From positions 1-29,551 of the IMG/VR virus record IMGVR_UViG_3300014962_000041: a DNA stretch of 29,551 nt; one strand, given 5' to 3'. The stretch is from a virus. The notes beneath the pieces were generated by a model. It was not told the origin of the DNA, ran no database searches, and was given only the letters and a program-made list of their open reading frames with translations. Shown here piece after piece: positions 12,392-21,363 of this stretch (positions are counted from its first letter, which is position 1; each line of letters begins with the position of its first letter). Both the position numbers and the translations under genes were made by a program.

Positions 12392-12723
12392 ATAATAACG
12401 AACGTATTATCTCCTGCGGTTTCTTGGTCGTACACCCCGGCGTTCACGGTGAACTTCTCGAAATTAGTTTGGTCGGTGCAGAATACCCGACCACGATAAA
12501 TCAAATTTAAGCCACTAAACACCTCCAACAAATAAAAGTTTTGCGCTACCAAAGTCCAAGCAGCATTTAAGGTCATATAGCCATTTGCGCTTGTTGGTGC
12601 GATTGTTTGCGTTTGGGTAGTATTGGTGGATTCGTTCGTTAGCCGTGCTGATACAGAAGCAGGAAACGAGCGAGGGATGATTACTAAATTCTGCGCTGAT
12701 GCGCTTGTAGTTAAAATGTTCAT
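12388..12723 (-). CDS. Small virion-region beta-rich protein, 111 aa
   Basis: The ATG at 12723 starts MNILTTSASAQNLVIIPRSF; the protein is Thr/Ser-rich with alternating strands (YLLEVFSGLNLIYRGRVFCT). It looks like a small beta-sandwich and may be a head decoration or neck part. Longer starts upstream use non-ATG codons and cross the terminator at 12761-12785. It begins a new unit below that terminator and is joined to the portal by ATGA. Confidence 0.65.
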   Translation of the reverse strand: MNILTTSASAQNLVIIPRSFPASVSARLTNESTNTTQTQTIAPTSANGYMTLNAAWTLVAQNFYLLEVFSGLNLIYRGRVFCTDQTNFEKFTVNAGVYDQETAGDNTFVII

Positions 12724-12760
12724 CTTACAAATAACTCGTTTGTTGCTTTTTGTTTTAATT

Positions 12761-12785
12761 AAAAAAGCCACCCCGAAGGATGGCT
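12761..12785 (-). terminator. Rho-independent terminator with UUCG loop
   Basis: On the minus strand AGCCATCC-TTCG-GGGTGGCT (12785-12766) is followed by a run of Ts. One T-G wobble lies in the stem. It ends the transcript of the tail-tube and coiled-coil genes, so the portal needs read-through or its own start. Confidence 0.9.
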
Positions 12786-12808
12786 CTCTTAAATTGCGAT
12801 TAAAACAA

Positions 12809-13162
12809 TTAAAACTTGGTAATGCCAATTGCGGCTTGCGAGTAACGCTGCGACTTGCTTGCGCCTGATTCGGATTCTGTTTTCAGTTTTTGAATCGTTG
12901 GCTTCAAGTTGTTTTGAGGGAACCCACGAGATTCTGCATCTTTAATGAATTGCTCCATCTCTGCAACTTTTTTAGAAGCTTGGATGTATGCTGATTGTGC
13001 CTCGTCAAACGCTTCCGAAGCTCGCATTGCTTGACCCGTTGCTTGACGAAAAGCTTGGTCTGCCTTATCTAATAAAGCACGAGTGTCCTCGATAAAACCA
13101 AGTTCTACTTTGATTGGCTCTGCCTTGGCGGCAAGGATGTTATAGATAGATTGCTTACTCAT
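12809..13162 (-). CDS. Helical coiled-coil protein after tail tube, 117 aa
   Basis: The protein starts MSKQSIYNILAAKAEPIKVE and is almost fully helical (LLDKADQAFRQATGQAMRAS, EAQSAYIQASKKVAEMEQFI), with a Ser/Gly/Lys-rich C terminus (ESGASKSQRYSQAA). It begins two bases after the tail tube gene and ends at a terminator. A tail assembly or minor head protein is possible. No family is recognised. Confidence 0.7.
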   Translation of the reverse strand: MSKQSIYNILAAKAEPIKVELGFIEDTRALLDKADQAFRQATGQAMRASEAFDEAQSAYIQASKKVAEMEQFIKDAESRGFPQNNLKPTIQKLKTESESGASKSQRYSQAAIGITKF

Positions 13163-13164
13163 AA

Positions 13165-13698
13165 TCAGAAGTCGGAACCAGTTACAATAGTCGAAATTCC
13201 AGCAGCAGATAAAGTGCCGTCCAAGAAGTTAGCAGGAACCTGCTCTTGTCCGTTCAGCGTCAAGGTGTAACCGGAAAGGTCGCCCATAGCAGCACCTGTT
13301 ACAATCGTTCCTCCGGTTACCTCGCAACCGTGCTCCAAACCAGCAACAAAGTAATTACCATTATAGTCCTCGACGATAACAATCGGACGGCCATAAGCCA
13401 TCAATTTGATTTCCTTGTTGGACTGCTTGCTCAATTTGTGCAAGGTCAAGTTTAAGGTTTGGTCGAAGAACGTAGTTCCGTTTTCACGGCTGGAATTTAC
13501 GGTCTGCTCGAAAGAGGAGTTACCCTTCAATTCGTATTTATACGCAGTCAAACCACTACCCAACGTATCGATAGCGTCTGTGTTTGTTGCGTCATAAGTA
13601 ACCGTCAAGTTCTGATAGTTCAGAAAGTAAACTGCCGTGATTCCACCTACAACGTCCTTGCAAGGTTCGATACGGCCAAGGGATAAAGCACAAGCCAT
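13165..13698 (-). CDS. Probable major tail tube protein, 177 aa
   Basis: The protein starts MACALSLGRIEPCKDVVGGI, has the strands FEQTVNSSRENGTTFFDQTL and IKLMAYGRPIVIVEDYNGNY, and AGLEHGCEVTGGTIVTGAAM. This pattern recurs, as I recall it, as an abundant structural protein of flavobacterial phages and fits a tail tube subunit. It lies between terminators after the capsid and coiled-coil genes, suggesting its own expression level. A head decoration protein is the alternative. Confidence 0.65.
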   Translation of the reverse strand: MACALSLGRIEPCKDVVGGITAVYFLNYQNLTVTYDATNTDAIDTLGSGLTAYKYELKGNSSFEQTVNSSRENGTTFFDQTLNLTLHKLSKQSNKEIKLMAYGRPIVIVEDYNGNYFVAGLEHGCEVTGGTIVTGAAMGDLSGYTLTLNGQEQVPANFLDGTLSAAGISTIVTGSDF

Positions 13699-13718
13699 TT
13701 TATTTGTATTTATATGGT

Positions 13719-13762
13719 TAAAAAAGAAAGGGAGGACGAGGGTTAGTTACCCAAGCCCTCCC
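13719..13762 (-). terminator. Bulged-stem terminator after major capsid gene
   Basis: On the minus strand GGGAGG pairs with CCTCCC (13762-13757 and 13735-13730), with an inner stem GGGT/ACCC and an unpaired internal part, followed by TTTCTTTTTT. It would limit read-through from the capsid gene to the tail tube gene. Confidence 0.75.
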
Positions 13763-13781
13763 AATCAGGATTCTAATTTAA

Positions 13782-14708
13782 TTAGGCGTAGTAAACGATG
13801 TCGCTACCGATTCCGTACTGGATACCTGCGCTCATACGCATAATCAAGCGGAAGTTTTGCGAGCCGTCGATGTCAGCCATATCAATCAAGCGAACCTCGT
13901 TCTTGTCGCTCAACAAGCCAGTTCCGAAGAACAAGTTGGACTTCTGGGCAGCAACGATTTTGTTAGAAGGCAAACCTTCTGCCAAAGCAACCTTGATACC
14001 GTCGAAGTACAAGTCCTGCGAACCGTACCACATAGTGCCTTTGTTATCAACACCGTTAGCACCTACTCCGGAAGCGGCGAAGCCACCCAAAGCACGTACA
14101 TAGGCCTTTGCTACGTTCTGTGGAACGAAGATAGTCAAATCTTGCTTACCGTACAGAGCAGAAGGGATAGCGTCAACTACCTTGCCCAATTCGGTGATTA
14201 CGTTAGAAGCAGTAACGGTAGTTCCGGTTACGTCTACAACGTCAGCGTCAGCAGCGAACAATACGGTGAATCCGTCGAACTGGCCAGCAGAAGCGTTAAC
14301 ACCAGCCCAGATGTTTTGCTCGATACGAGCGGCAACCTTCTCAGCAGCGTAAGCTACGATAAAGTCGGTGAAAGAGGCAGGTACATTCTTGAAAGCGGAG
14401 TAACCCATCTCAACGGCTTGCCAAGTTTGTTCAAAGTCCTTTTTGCACATTTGCAAGTTAACTTGGAACTCCTCGGTAGTCAAAACACGCTCGGTCAAGG
14501 TAACGGTAGATGTAGGGTCGAAGTCGCAAGTAGCATTCTTCAAGATATCATCCGTACCAACCTTTTGGATAACGGATTTGTAGTATACGTTGGGCATTAC
14601 CTCGATGAGGCCTTTGTCCAAGGTAGGAGCGCTCAAAAGAGCAGCGGCAACGTATTTGCCAGCAAATTCGCCAGCATACGTAGTAGTGATTGAAGTGGTC
14701 GTAGCCAT
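13782..14708 (-). CDS. Major capsid protein, 308 aa
   Basis: The protein starts MATTTSITTTYAGEFAGKYV and has AALLSAPTLDKGLIEVMPNV, KSVIQKVGTDDILKNATCDF, a long spine helix (TDFIVAYAAEKVAARIEQNI), and KQDLTIFVPQNVAKAYVRAL. Order and length fit an HK97-fold capsid subunit. It lies after the scaffold gene and before a terminator, as expected for a high-yield protein. The virion position is clear from neighbours; which HK97 subfamily it belongs to is not. Confidence 0.85.
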   Translation of the reverse strand: MATTTSITTTYAGEFAGKYVAAALLSAPTLDKGLIEVMPNVYYKSVIQKVGTDDILKNATCDFDPTSTVTLTERVLTTEEFQVNLQMCKKDFEQTWQAVEMGYSAFKNVPASFTDFIVAYAAEKVAARIEQNIWAGVNASAGQFDGFTVLFAADADVVDVTGTTVTASNVITELGKVVDAIPSALYGKQDLTIFVPQNVAKAYVRALGGFAASGVGANGVDNKGTMWYGSQDLYFDGIKVALAEGLPSNKIVAAQKSNLFFGTGLLSDKNEVRLIDMADIDGSQNFRLIMRMSAGIQYGIGSDIVYYA

Positions 14709-14724
14709 TTTTTATTTGTTGATT

Positions 14725-15282
14725 TTATTTGTTAAGACGTGCAAGAACTCGGTCGATAGCAGTTTCCGGTGCATTCTGTGCGAGGTTAACTCGTGCAGGT
14801 GCGGGGGCTGCTTCTGGGTTGTGGCGGATTGGGGTAGCGGCGGGCATATCGCTTGACATCTCCTGCTTCTTTTTGTACGCTCCCATTTCCTCCTTCATTG
14901 CGGACAATTCAGCCCGCATCTCTTCAAGGATAGGCATTACTACCTCCTTGATTTTCTCCTCCATTGTTGGCTCGACGGCTGCTTCAACCTCAATTTCAAC
15001 AGACGGAGCTTCTTCTTCTGCCTCGGCTGTTGCTTCTTTGATTTCACCGATAACACCTTCTTCGGCTACAACCAAGATGCGGCCATCCTCCATTTCGTAC
15101 TCACCGACTGGGACTGCAATACGGTCTTCCTCTGATACGATGAAAATGGGTTGGCCTGCCTCAAATGATTCAGCTTCCAAGACAGTGCCGTTATCGAGCT
15201 TGGCTTGCGCCAACTCAACCTCGGTGGTCTCAACTGCGGACAGCTCGGCAAAGAATTTTTGGAAAATTTCTGTTGCTTTCAT
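14725..15282 (-). CDS. Scaffolding protein, 185 aa
   Basis: Residues 80-145 are extremely rich in Glu and Ala (EIKEATAEAEEEAPSVEIEV, then KIKEVVMPILEEMRAELSAM), a long acidic helix typical of scaffolds that guide capsid assembly and are removed later. The first 80 residues form a small beta-rich domain (VLEAESFEAGQPIFIV), and the C terminus is Pro/Ala-rich followed by AIDRVLARLNK, which may bind the capsid subunit. It directly precedes the capsid gene in the operon. Confidence 0.85.
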   Translation of the reverse strand: MKATEIFQKFFAELSAVETTEVELAQAKLDNGTVLEAESFEAGQPIFIVSEEDRIAVPVGEYEMEDGRILVVAEEGVIGEIKEATAEAEEEAPSVEIEVEAAVEPTMEEKIKEVVMPILEEMRAELSAMKEEMGAYKKKQEMSSDMPAATPIRHNPEAAPAPARVNLAQNAPETAIDRVLARLNK

Positions 15283-15319
15283 ACTCGAAATAATTGATTA
15301 GTTATTGATTGTTACATTT

Positions 15320-15460
15320 TTATACCGGAACCTTCACGGTAACGCCTACGCCTTGTGCTTGCAACGAACCATCGCAGCATTTTGAGGAGTAGGTGTTATC
15401 CTTGCAAAGGCATCCACGCTTGCCCCCTTTTGGGGAGGAACGACTTGGGGTCTTTTTCAT
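15320..15460 (-). CDS. Cys-rich small protein, 46 aa
   Basis: The ATG at 15460 starts MKKTPSRSSPKGGKRGCLCK, followed by DNTYSSKCCDGSLQAQGVGV. Four cysteines lie in C-x-C and CC pairs at about 17, 19, 28 and 29, fit for a zinc or disulfide knot. A basic N terminus precedes it. I recall this motif (KRGCLC, CC, G-QxQG) in Bacteroidota phages near head genes. The ATG overlaps the upstream protease stop by four bases. It could be a minor virion or assembly factor; function is unknown. Confidence 0.75.
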   Translation of the reverse strand: MKKTPSRSSPKGGKRGCLCKDNTYSSKCCDGSLQAQGVGVTVKVPV

Positions 15461-16392
15461 AGTTTACCTAATTCTTTGAGTTTAGATTCTGCCCAACGCT
15501 TGGCGGCAAGTCCGCCCCATAGCAAGTAGGAAATAGTACCGCACGCCTGCGTATCGTTCTCATCGTAGTACGTTTCCGCACGGGACAAGTAAGAATACAT
15601 ACGGGTAATGGTCTCTACGCTGATAGGTTTGCCGTCGGCAAGTTGTTGTGCTCGAATCTTGCCTACTGCCGTAGCGCATTTGTTACCGCCTTTCTCGTTT
15701 AAATCGATTCCACGCTTGGCATTGTTGCGTACCGCTTCTGGATAGTCGGTGTACGATTCCATCTCGATTCGCTTCTTGCTCTTTAAGCGGCCGTCCTTTT
15801 TAATCTTGGCGATAATGTTAGAAAGCATAAACTCCGCTTCCTCCTCCTCGATGCGTTCAAGGTGGGATTCCATTTGCATCTTGTCAACGAAGTACCCCTC
15901 GATTGAAAAGCCCTTAACACGCCCGGTCTTAACGTAATTGTTCCAAATGTCTTCGTTGTTGACTTTCATTGATACCATCCACGTACCTTCCGGTAATTCC
16001 ATTCCGTAGATAGCCGTCTTGTCTTTTTGTGGGTCTTCGACAATCCAAGATTCGACTACCGACAAACCGCTTAACTCGGCGGCGTGTTCAAGGGTGGTGT
16101 TTCCCTGATACCCACGCATTAAAAACAACTCCGATGCCTTGCGTACCGTTTCTTTTGAGAAGTACACATAAAACTCCTCACCACCTTGGTTACGGTAGAT
16201 TGTTTTGTTTGGGATAAGGGCTGCGCCCATTAAGATACGCTTCTCTTCGTCCTGCGCTTTGAACTCTACCTCGTATTCTTTTGCAAGGGTGATAAAGTTC
16301 TCCTCAATCGCTGGATGTTCAACGATAGATATTGCGTTAATGCCATTTAGTCCTTCGGTTTCTTCAAGGACAAGTTCAATTACTTTTTTCAT
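15457..16392 (-). CDS. XkdF-like prohead protease with C-terminal fused domain, 311 aa
   Basis: The first about 170 residues match the XkdF-like phage serine protease layout: LNGINAISIVEHPAIEENF, then TLEHAAE (His103) with SVVESWIVED, and KGFSIEGYF with Ser163 as likely nucleophile. The enzyme should cut scaffold and capsid precursors during head maturation. Residues about 217-311 form a separate helical domain (KCATAVGKIRAQQLADGKPI, then TQACGTISYLLWGGLAAKRW) that, as I recall it, recurs in Bacteroidota phage head proteins. Together with scaffold and capsid genes downstream it forms the head assembly cluster. Confidence 0.8.
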   Translation of the reverse strand: MKKVIELVLEETEGLNGINAISIVEHPAIEENFITLAKEYEVEFKAQDEEKRILMGAALIPNKTIYRNQGGEEFYVYFSKETVRKASELFLMRGYQGNTTLEHAAELSGLSVVESWIVEDPQKDKTAIYGMELPEGTWMVSMKVNNEDIWNNYVKTGRVKGFSIEGYFVDKMQMESHLERIEEEEAEFMLSNIIAKIKKDGRLKSKKRIEMESYTDYPEAVRNNAKRGIDLNEKGGNKCATAVGKIRAQQLADGKPISVETITRMYSYLSRAETYYDENDTQACGTISYLLWGGLAAKRWAESKLKELGKL

Positions 16393-17961
16393 TTATCCGA
16401 ATGTTGCTGTTCTTGCTCGTCTACGTGCTAATTGTTGTGCGTTAGTAACCTCACCCGCTACAACGTATGCTTGGATTGGTTGTTGGTTGCGCTCGTTAAC
16501 CGATTGTGCTAATTGATTAATTCCAGAACGCCCAACGATATTAAATTGTGGGGTCATCTGCGATTCAGCAGGCGCACCGAATCCTCCACCTCCGGAATCA
16601 ATGTTTGTATCTGGGGATTCAAATTGTGTTCTTGCGATTGTTGCTACTTGCGCCCCGGCAAATGCTGCGGCAAGTCCCGCTTGTACATATGGGTAACCGG
16701 GGAAGACGGCAGTAAACGGTGAGGCTTGTGCGGTCTTGTATGCGTTTTGTACCGCCTCCACTCCGGATACCACAGCTGATGCAAGAGAAAGTTTCTTTTG
16801 AAATTCAAATTGGCGTTTCTTTGAAGCCTCGTCCTCTCCTGCAAATGCGGCGGATAACGCACTTATTGCAGCGATTCCGTCCTTCGCCATTTGAAACTTT
16901 GCGGCAGTAACCTCTTGGTCAAGTTCCTTACTATCCCGTGCATATTGGGAGTCTAATTCACCCTTTTGTTTTATTAATTCAGAATACTCACCAAAAGCTT
17001 CTTGTGCTGCAACAGTTCCTTTGAAAGTATTGTCTAACCGTTTTTTTGCTATTTCAATCTCTTGATTTAATAAACTTTCATTTGCCCTGTACTCGGCATC
17101 TAATTGTGCTCTGCGAGTTCTGTAAAGACCGATTTGAGCCCTACCGTTTTCATAAACTACCTCGCCATTCTTTTGTAACAATAGGTTGTAGTCCTGCAAC
17201 TCACGATTAAGGGACATTTGATTCATAAGGAACTCCGAGCGCTGCCCTGCAACACGTTCCTCAATATCTACCAATTCGGTGCGGGCTTGGATTAAAGCAA
17301 CCTCGTTTTCAATGCTTGGTATTTTAGCAAATTGCGCTTGGGCTGCTGCGACTACTTGCTCAACAAGCTCCTTTTCCTTTTGTAATTGTTCTGTTAAAAT
17401 CTCATTCAAATCCGTATTTGCCTCGATTCTTGAATTGATGCTATTTAACTCGTTATCTCGTTCTTGGCGTGCTTTTTCCGCAAGTAACTGATAAGATAAT
17501 TGAACTTCCGTGCGCTTTGCTGATGCTAATGCACCTTGCTTTTCCAATTCCACAATTTCACGAGAATCGGAAATAACGCTACCAAGATTCAAAGTAGTAC
17601 CCTTTGTAATAGAATCGAAGATTCGGGATACGCTTAATTGAATCGCACCAAGAGCCGTATTAAATACATCCACAACGGCTTGGTTAGCCGTGAACGCTTC
17701 CTTGGCAGTATCCATAGCAACGGATACCAACGCAAGACCTTTTGCGCTATTGGCGAGTTCCTTAAAAGAGTTGTTGGTTTTCTCGGTTTCCTTGCGAACA
17801 CCCTCAACGCTCTGTTCGGTTTTATCGAACGCTTTTTTGCTTTCTACACCTACTCTTTTGATAGAGTTATTTAACTCCTCAACGCTTTTGGTGAGTTTAT
17901 CAAGGGTCGAATCTAATTCAGTTCCGTCCCCTTGGATTTTTATAGTTTCGACAACCGCCAT
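16393..17961 (-). CDS. Short tail tape measure protein, 522 aa
   Basis: The N-terminal 70 residues are coiled coil (LTKSVEELNNSIKRVGVESK), then a hydrophobic region (ALVSVAMDTAKEAFTANQAV), long helices with many Gln, Glu and Ala (about 130-370) and a C-terminal membrane-prone segment (ASAVVSGVEAVQNAY, PYVQAGLAAAFAGAQVATIA). This is the tape measure layout. With the usual 0.15 nm per residue, 522 residues would set a tail near 78 nm. An internal core protein of a podovirus is the alternative, but the tail tube, chaperone and completion genes argue against it. Confidence 0.75.
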   Translation of the reverse strand: MAVVETIKIQGDGTELDSTLDKLTKSVEELNNSIKRVGVESKKAFDKTEQSVEGVRKETEKTNNSFKELANSAKGLALVSVAMDTAKEAFTANQAVVDVFNTALGAIQLSVSRIFDSITKGTTLNLGSVISDSREIVELEKQGALASAKRTEVQLSYQLLAEKARQERDNELNSINSRIEANTDLNEILTEQLQKEKELVEQVVAAAQAQFAKIPSIENEVALIQARTELVDIEERVAGQRSEFLMNQMSLNRELQDYNLLLQKNGEVVYENGRAQIGLYRTRRAQLDAEYRANESLLNQEIEIAKKRLDNTFKGTVAAQEAFGEYSELIKQKGELDSQYARDSKELDQEVTAAKFQMAKDGIAAISALSAAFAGEDEASKKRQFEFQKKLSLASAVVSGVEAVQNAYKTAQASPFTAVFPGYPYVQAGLAAAFAGAQVATIARTQFESPDTNIDSGGGGFGAPAESQMTPQFNIVGRSGINQLAQSVNERNQQPIQAYVVAGEVTNAQQLARRRARTATFG

Positions 17962-18095
17962 TCCTTTAACCCTTCTTCAATTTTATCTTCCGTAAACTTA
18001 TACGTTCCTTTTGCAATCTCGATTTCGTGGCTAACACCAACGTAGGGTTGGCTATTAAGCACCTCAATCAAATAACTCAAATAAGATTCCCTCAT
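17940..18095 (-). CDS. Small hypothetical protein between tail genes, 51 aa
   Basis: The ATG at 18095 starts MRESYLSYLIEVLNSQPYVG, and the frame ends KEWRLSKL with TAA at 17942-17940. The start overlaps the large tail gene stop by four bases (ATGA) and the end overlaps the tape measure gene by 22 nt. These junctions make it a real gene. It is helical at the N terminus and charged at the end. Small proteins here may assist tape measure assembly. Function is unknown. Confidence 0.7.
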   Translation of the reverse strand: MRESYLSYLIEVLNSQPYVGVSHEIEIAKGTYKFTEDKIEEGLKEWRLSKL

Positions 18096-20116
18096 ACATC
18101 ATTTAATAGTTCGAACTCTGCCTTGCCCGTGGTAAGGTTAATCTGTACGTTGTTAACTATCCACTTCTCGCCGTTCCAAATTAGCTTGTTGGCAAGGTTG
18201 AAATTTAGAATCTTGCCCAAAGGCAATATAGCAGGAATGCGTACCAATCGACGGGAAGGGTCGTACAAATCCGTAACATAATCTTTCCAGTATACATTAT
18301 ACAACGAGTTGTTTACCGATTGCAAAAAGTACGGGTCGAGGTCTGCTCCGTAGTTTGTGGAATAGGTTGCTGCTGTGTTGGTCTGTTCGCTCGATGAGTT
18401 TGCATATACGATTTCACTTACCTCAATAGCCGTATTCCCGGTTATTGGGTCTGGGGGCGTAATAAATGAAATAGTATTTGCACTTATATCAAGCAAGGTG
18501 TTGACATAAAACAAAAACGGCTGCCCCAAGTACGTTTCCAATTCACGGGTTATTGAATACCCAGCAAGTACGTTGGTTAGCGTTCCGGTATTTTCATCCG
18601 TCAATCGATTAAATAACATCTGGTCGAATTGCGGTTGCACCGTCAACTCCTCGTCGGTATCAAACACAAACTCCGAGCGCAAATCGCCGTAGCCAACATC
18701 GTTAGTCAGTCGGTACTGTTCTCCGGTAATTGCTCCCGTTTCGTTGTACTGAAATTGAATCTGCTTGTAAAGTTGCGGACGCTCTACTTGGCTTTCCGTA
18801 ATATCAAAGTATTGGGATAGGTCAACGTCTATACCTTCTGCGTACCAATCTTGCAGCGGCTTAAACTCAAACTCGTTGCTGTTTATTGGCACAATTACCA
18901 AATTAAACATCTTACACAACGAGGAAAGAAAGTCCACTACTCGTTGCTCTGGCATCAAAGAAGGAATATCAATCGTTCCGAAAATCTGTTGGCTCGCAGA
19001 GTTGTAGGCGTTAGCATAAACCGTATATGGAGAAAACGTGAGTTCAACACGAATCTCGTTTACGGTTAGTGTTACAATCTCATTCGTCGACGGCTGTATT
19101 GCAAGATAAACAACGCTGTTATTTGTTATTGCTATCTCGTTAAACGTGGTGCTTGCGTTTCCATTTAGCGTTTGTTGCGCTATCAATACGTCATCGATAA
19201 ATAGGCCAATGGTGTAATTACTTGCGTAACCACCAACATTCAAATCAAGGGAAACATTATACACATTTCCAGACCCCGTTGCCCCCTGCGGAGTAAACGT
19301 GCTATTCGAATAATCCCACCAATCGGTAGCAACTGGGGCGTACTCGTCGGGGGCTACTAATTGCGTCCACGTTGTAGCGTTTGGTATATCCTTGTACATA
19401 TACCCTGCCCTGCGATGACACCACATATACAAGTTCTCAAACTCTTGAATACCGCTATCAATTATGTTAATGCCGTACTTGTTCTCAATAGCGTCAATAA
19501 TTGCCCCAACGGTAATGGCTGGTTTAAGGTCGTAGTATTGTACGCCGTGTGTTTCGTTTACGTTGTGGAAGTGAATGTTGTTCGGGTCGTGATTTCCATT
19601 GTTTGAGTTGTAGAACCAAACGTCCTGCGGCGTGATTAAAGGAAATACAAGCGGGTAATAATCAAACGTAGTAAGTCCCGTGTAAACAATACTTGGAGAT
19701 AAATCTTTGTTATGCGTTGAAAGGGCTTCAAGGTCGTACAAATAGTCCTCACCAAACAAGTCCGTAAGGTTCACCAATAACCCATAGAACGTAATATCGT
19801 AAGCGTATGGCGAGTTTTGGCGCATCTGTACACCTTCCAGTTCAATCGACCCATAACGGAACAGCAGGCCGTTAATTTCAATATAACCTTCGGCACGCAG
19901 TCGGTAGTCCGCACCACCGACAATATCCGTGCGGTAGTAATGCGAAAAGATAGCGTTATTCCTTGGCGTTGCAGGAACGCTGAATCCTTGTGTGAAGTCG
20001 GTAAAGACCTTGCTTATATCTTGAATGTTTTGGACGGATAGATTGATTACAATATCCTCATCGCCGAACATATCAAGTTCCTCGTCCCCTACAAATATCG
20101 TTACCTTATTTTTCAT
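18092..20116 (-). CDS. Large tail/baseplate protein, 674 aa
   Basis: The protein starts MKNKVTIFVGDEELDMFGDE and has VFTDFTQGFSVPATPRNNAI (about 35-54), YGSIELEGVQMRQNSPYAYD and a later region with MPEQRVVDFLSSLCKMFNLV. Together with a long beta-rich middle part (GSGNVYNVSLDLNVGGYASN) it resembles tail hub/distal tail proteins of siphoviruses in flavobacterial phages. It should be at the tail tip next to the receptor-binding protein. The start overlaps the upstream stop by four bases. Assignment to one tail part is not possible from sequence alone. Confidence 0.65.
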   Translation of the reverse strand: MKNKVTIFVGDEELDMFGDEDIVINLSVQNIQDISKVFTDFTQGFSVPATPRNNAIFSHYYRTDIVGGADYRLRAEGYIEINGLLFRYGSIELEGVQMRQNSPYAYDITFYGLLVNLTDLFGEDYLYDLEALSTHNKDLSPSIVYTGLTTFDYYPLVFPLITPQDVWFYNSNNGNHDPNNIHFHNVNETHGVQYYDLKPAITVGAIIDAIENKYGINIIDSGIQEFENLYMWCHRRAGYMYKDIPNATTWTQLVAPDEYAPVATDWWDYSNSTFTPQGATGSGNVYNVSLDLNVGGYASNYTIGLFIDDVLIAQQTLNGNASTTFNEIAITNNSVVYLAIQPSTNEIVTLTVNEIRVELTFSPYTVYANAYNSASQQIFGTIDIPSLMPEQRVVDFLSSLCKMFNLVIVPINSNEFEFKPLQDWYAEGIDVDLSQYFDITESQVERPQLYKQIQFQYNETGAITGEQYRLTNDVGYGDLRSEFVFDTDEELTVQPQFDQMLFNRLTDENTGTLTNVLAGYSITRELETYLGQPFLFYVNTLLDISANTISFITPPDPITGNTAIEVSEIVYANSSSEQTNTAATYSTNYGADLDPYFLQSVNNSLYNVYWKDYVTDLYDPSRRLVRIPAILPLGKILNFNLANKLIWNGEKWIVNNVQINLTTGKAEFELLNDV

Positions 20117-21363
20117 CGAATGTTGTTCCTAATGTTCCAAGCGATTTCAAAGGTCAAGGTGTAATTTATCATTTTGGCGTTTACCTCCTTAAAATACTCA
20201 ACACCTCCGTCGGTTGGGTTGGCGGTAAACTCCTGCCCATCGTACAACAACGATACTTTCTCGCTCATTAAAAGCTCACGAATAACATCGTCGTAATTCT
20301 CGTCTACCCATCCGGTGTTTACGGTTATCGTTTCTCGGCTGTTGACATCAAAGTTACGATACTGCAACTGCTGGGTTACGTCGTAAGGACGTGGTAACTG
20401 CGGCATATAACTTTCCCGTGTGAAGTTGCCGCTCCGGGTTGATACCTTAAAGCAAGTCAGGTAGTCGCTAACTCCATAGCGGTTGATAAACGTAACCCGT
20501 ACCGGAGTGTACTTTGGTTCGCAAACCAACTCGTAATTGTAGTCGGTAGCGTTCTCCTCGTAACCCAGTTCGGCAAGCGCCTCACGCAAGCAAGCAAACC
20601 CTTCGCACGTTCCTCCGTCGGCTTCTACTCGTGCTTTGTAGTTGACTGCTGCGCTATCGCTAATCAAAGAAATAGTATAGTTCTCAATCGGTTCAACACC
20701 CAAAAAAGAATCAATGCTGTTTACACCTGCTGGAATGTAAATAATCTTTTGGCTTGATTCGGTGCTTGTATTGGCAAAGCCAAGCTCGTCGGATAGCACG
20801 TAAAAATAGTCTGTACCATTCACGTTGTACAGAACGCCATTAAGGTCGGTATTGGTATCGTACAAAGCAGGCAAGGACTGCTCATAACCTTCGACTACTT
20901 GAATAGTGCGGTTGGTGATTAAGCCAGCACCCGCAACGATGCCTCCGGATTGCGTTGTAAACGGCAACCATCCGTCCGTACATAGGAACGATTGATTGCT
21001 TACAATTAGACCCGTTGCAGGCGTTCCCGCATCCACGTAGTCGGCCGATATGGTAAACTTGCACCATACGTCCTCGGTTGTTGCTGTTTCCCAGTCGCTA
21101 ATCGCATCGTTCTTTAATACGGTTGTAATTTTCTCACGTATTAAGTCGCTGATTTCAAAGACAATAGGTTCGTCGTTAATCGAGTTTTTGGTTAACGTGT
21201 ACTCCGCCGTTGGGCTGCTTGCGCTGCTACCTTGGAAAATACGCAAGGTAAGTAGCGCATTAACAAGGCCGTCGTTAACGGCTGTGCCTTTGGTTAGCGT
21301 GATAAATATCGGAGACCTTGTAAACTGCAACGAGGTCGGATAGGTGGCTATTGGTAGTCCCAT
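20113..21363 (-). CDS. Tail protein, 416 aa
   Basis: The protein starts MGLPIATYPTSLQFTRSPIF and has IVFEISDLIREKITTVLKND, VYCxP-like CEPKYTPVRVTFINRYGV (about 290-307) and TRSGNFTRESYMPQLPRPYD. It is beta-rich throughout, with no membrane segment. I recall the ECxxKYTP...FINRYGV pattern in structural proteins of flavobacterial phages. Tail location is inferred from the tail completion genes on one side and the 674-aa tail protein on the other. Start overlaps the gp10-like stop by one base. Confidence 0.65.
   Translation of the reverse strand: MGLPIATYPTSLQFTRSPIFITLTKGTAVNDGLVNALLTLRIFQGSSASSPTAEYTLTKNSINDEPIVFEISDLIREKITTVLKNDAISDWETATTEDVWCKFTISADYVDAGTPATGLIVSNQSFLCTDGWLPFTTQSGGIVAGAGLITNRTIQVVEGYEQSLPALYDTNTDLNGVLYNVNGTDYFYVLSDELGFANTSTESSQKIIYIPAGVNSIDSFLGVEPIENYTISLISDSAAVNYKARVEADGGTCEGFACLREALAELGYEENATDYNYELVCEPKYTPVRVTFINRYGVSDYLTCFKVSTRSGNFTRESYMPQLPRPYDVTQQLQYRNFDVNSRETITVNTGWVDENYDDVIRELLMSEKVSLLYDGQEFTANPTDGGVEYFKEVNAKMINYTLTFEIAWNIRNNIR

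Noticed and set aside
13857-14693. Plus-strand open frame of 278 codons opposite the major capsid gene
   Set aside because: Its sequence is low in natural pattern and it is a mirror of the strongly biased codons of the capsid gene. No plus promoter or small-gene context is seen.
14729-15301. Plus-strand open frame of 190 codons opposite the scaffold gene
   Set aside because: The Ser/Ala-rich translation is the antisense of Glu/Ala codons in the scaffold; no promoter or start signal.
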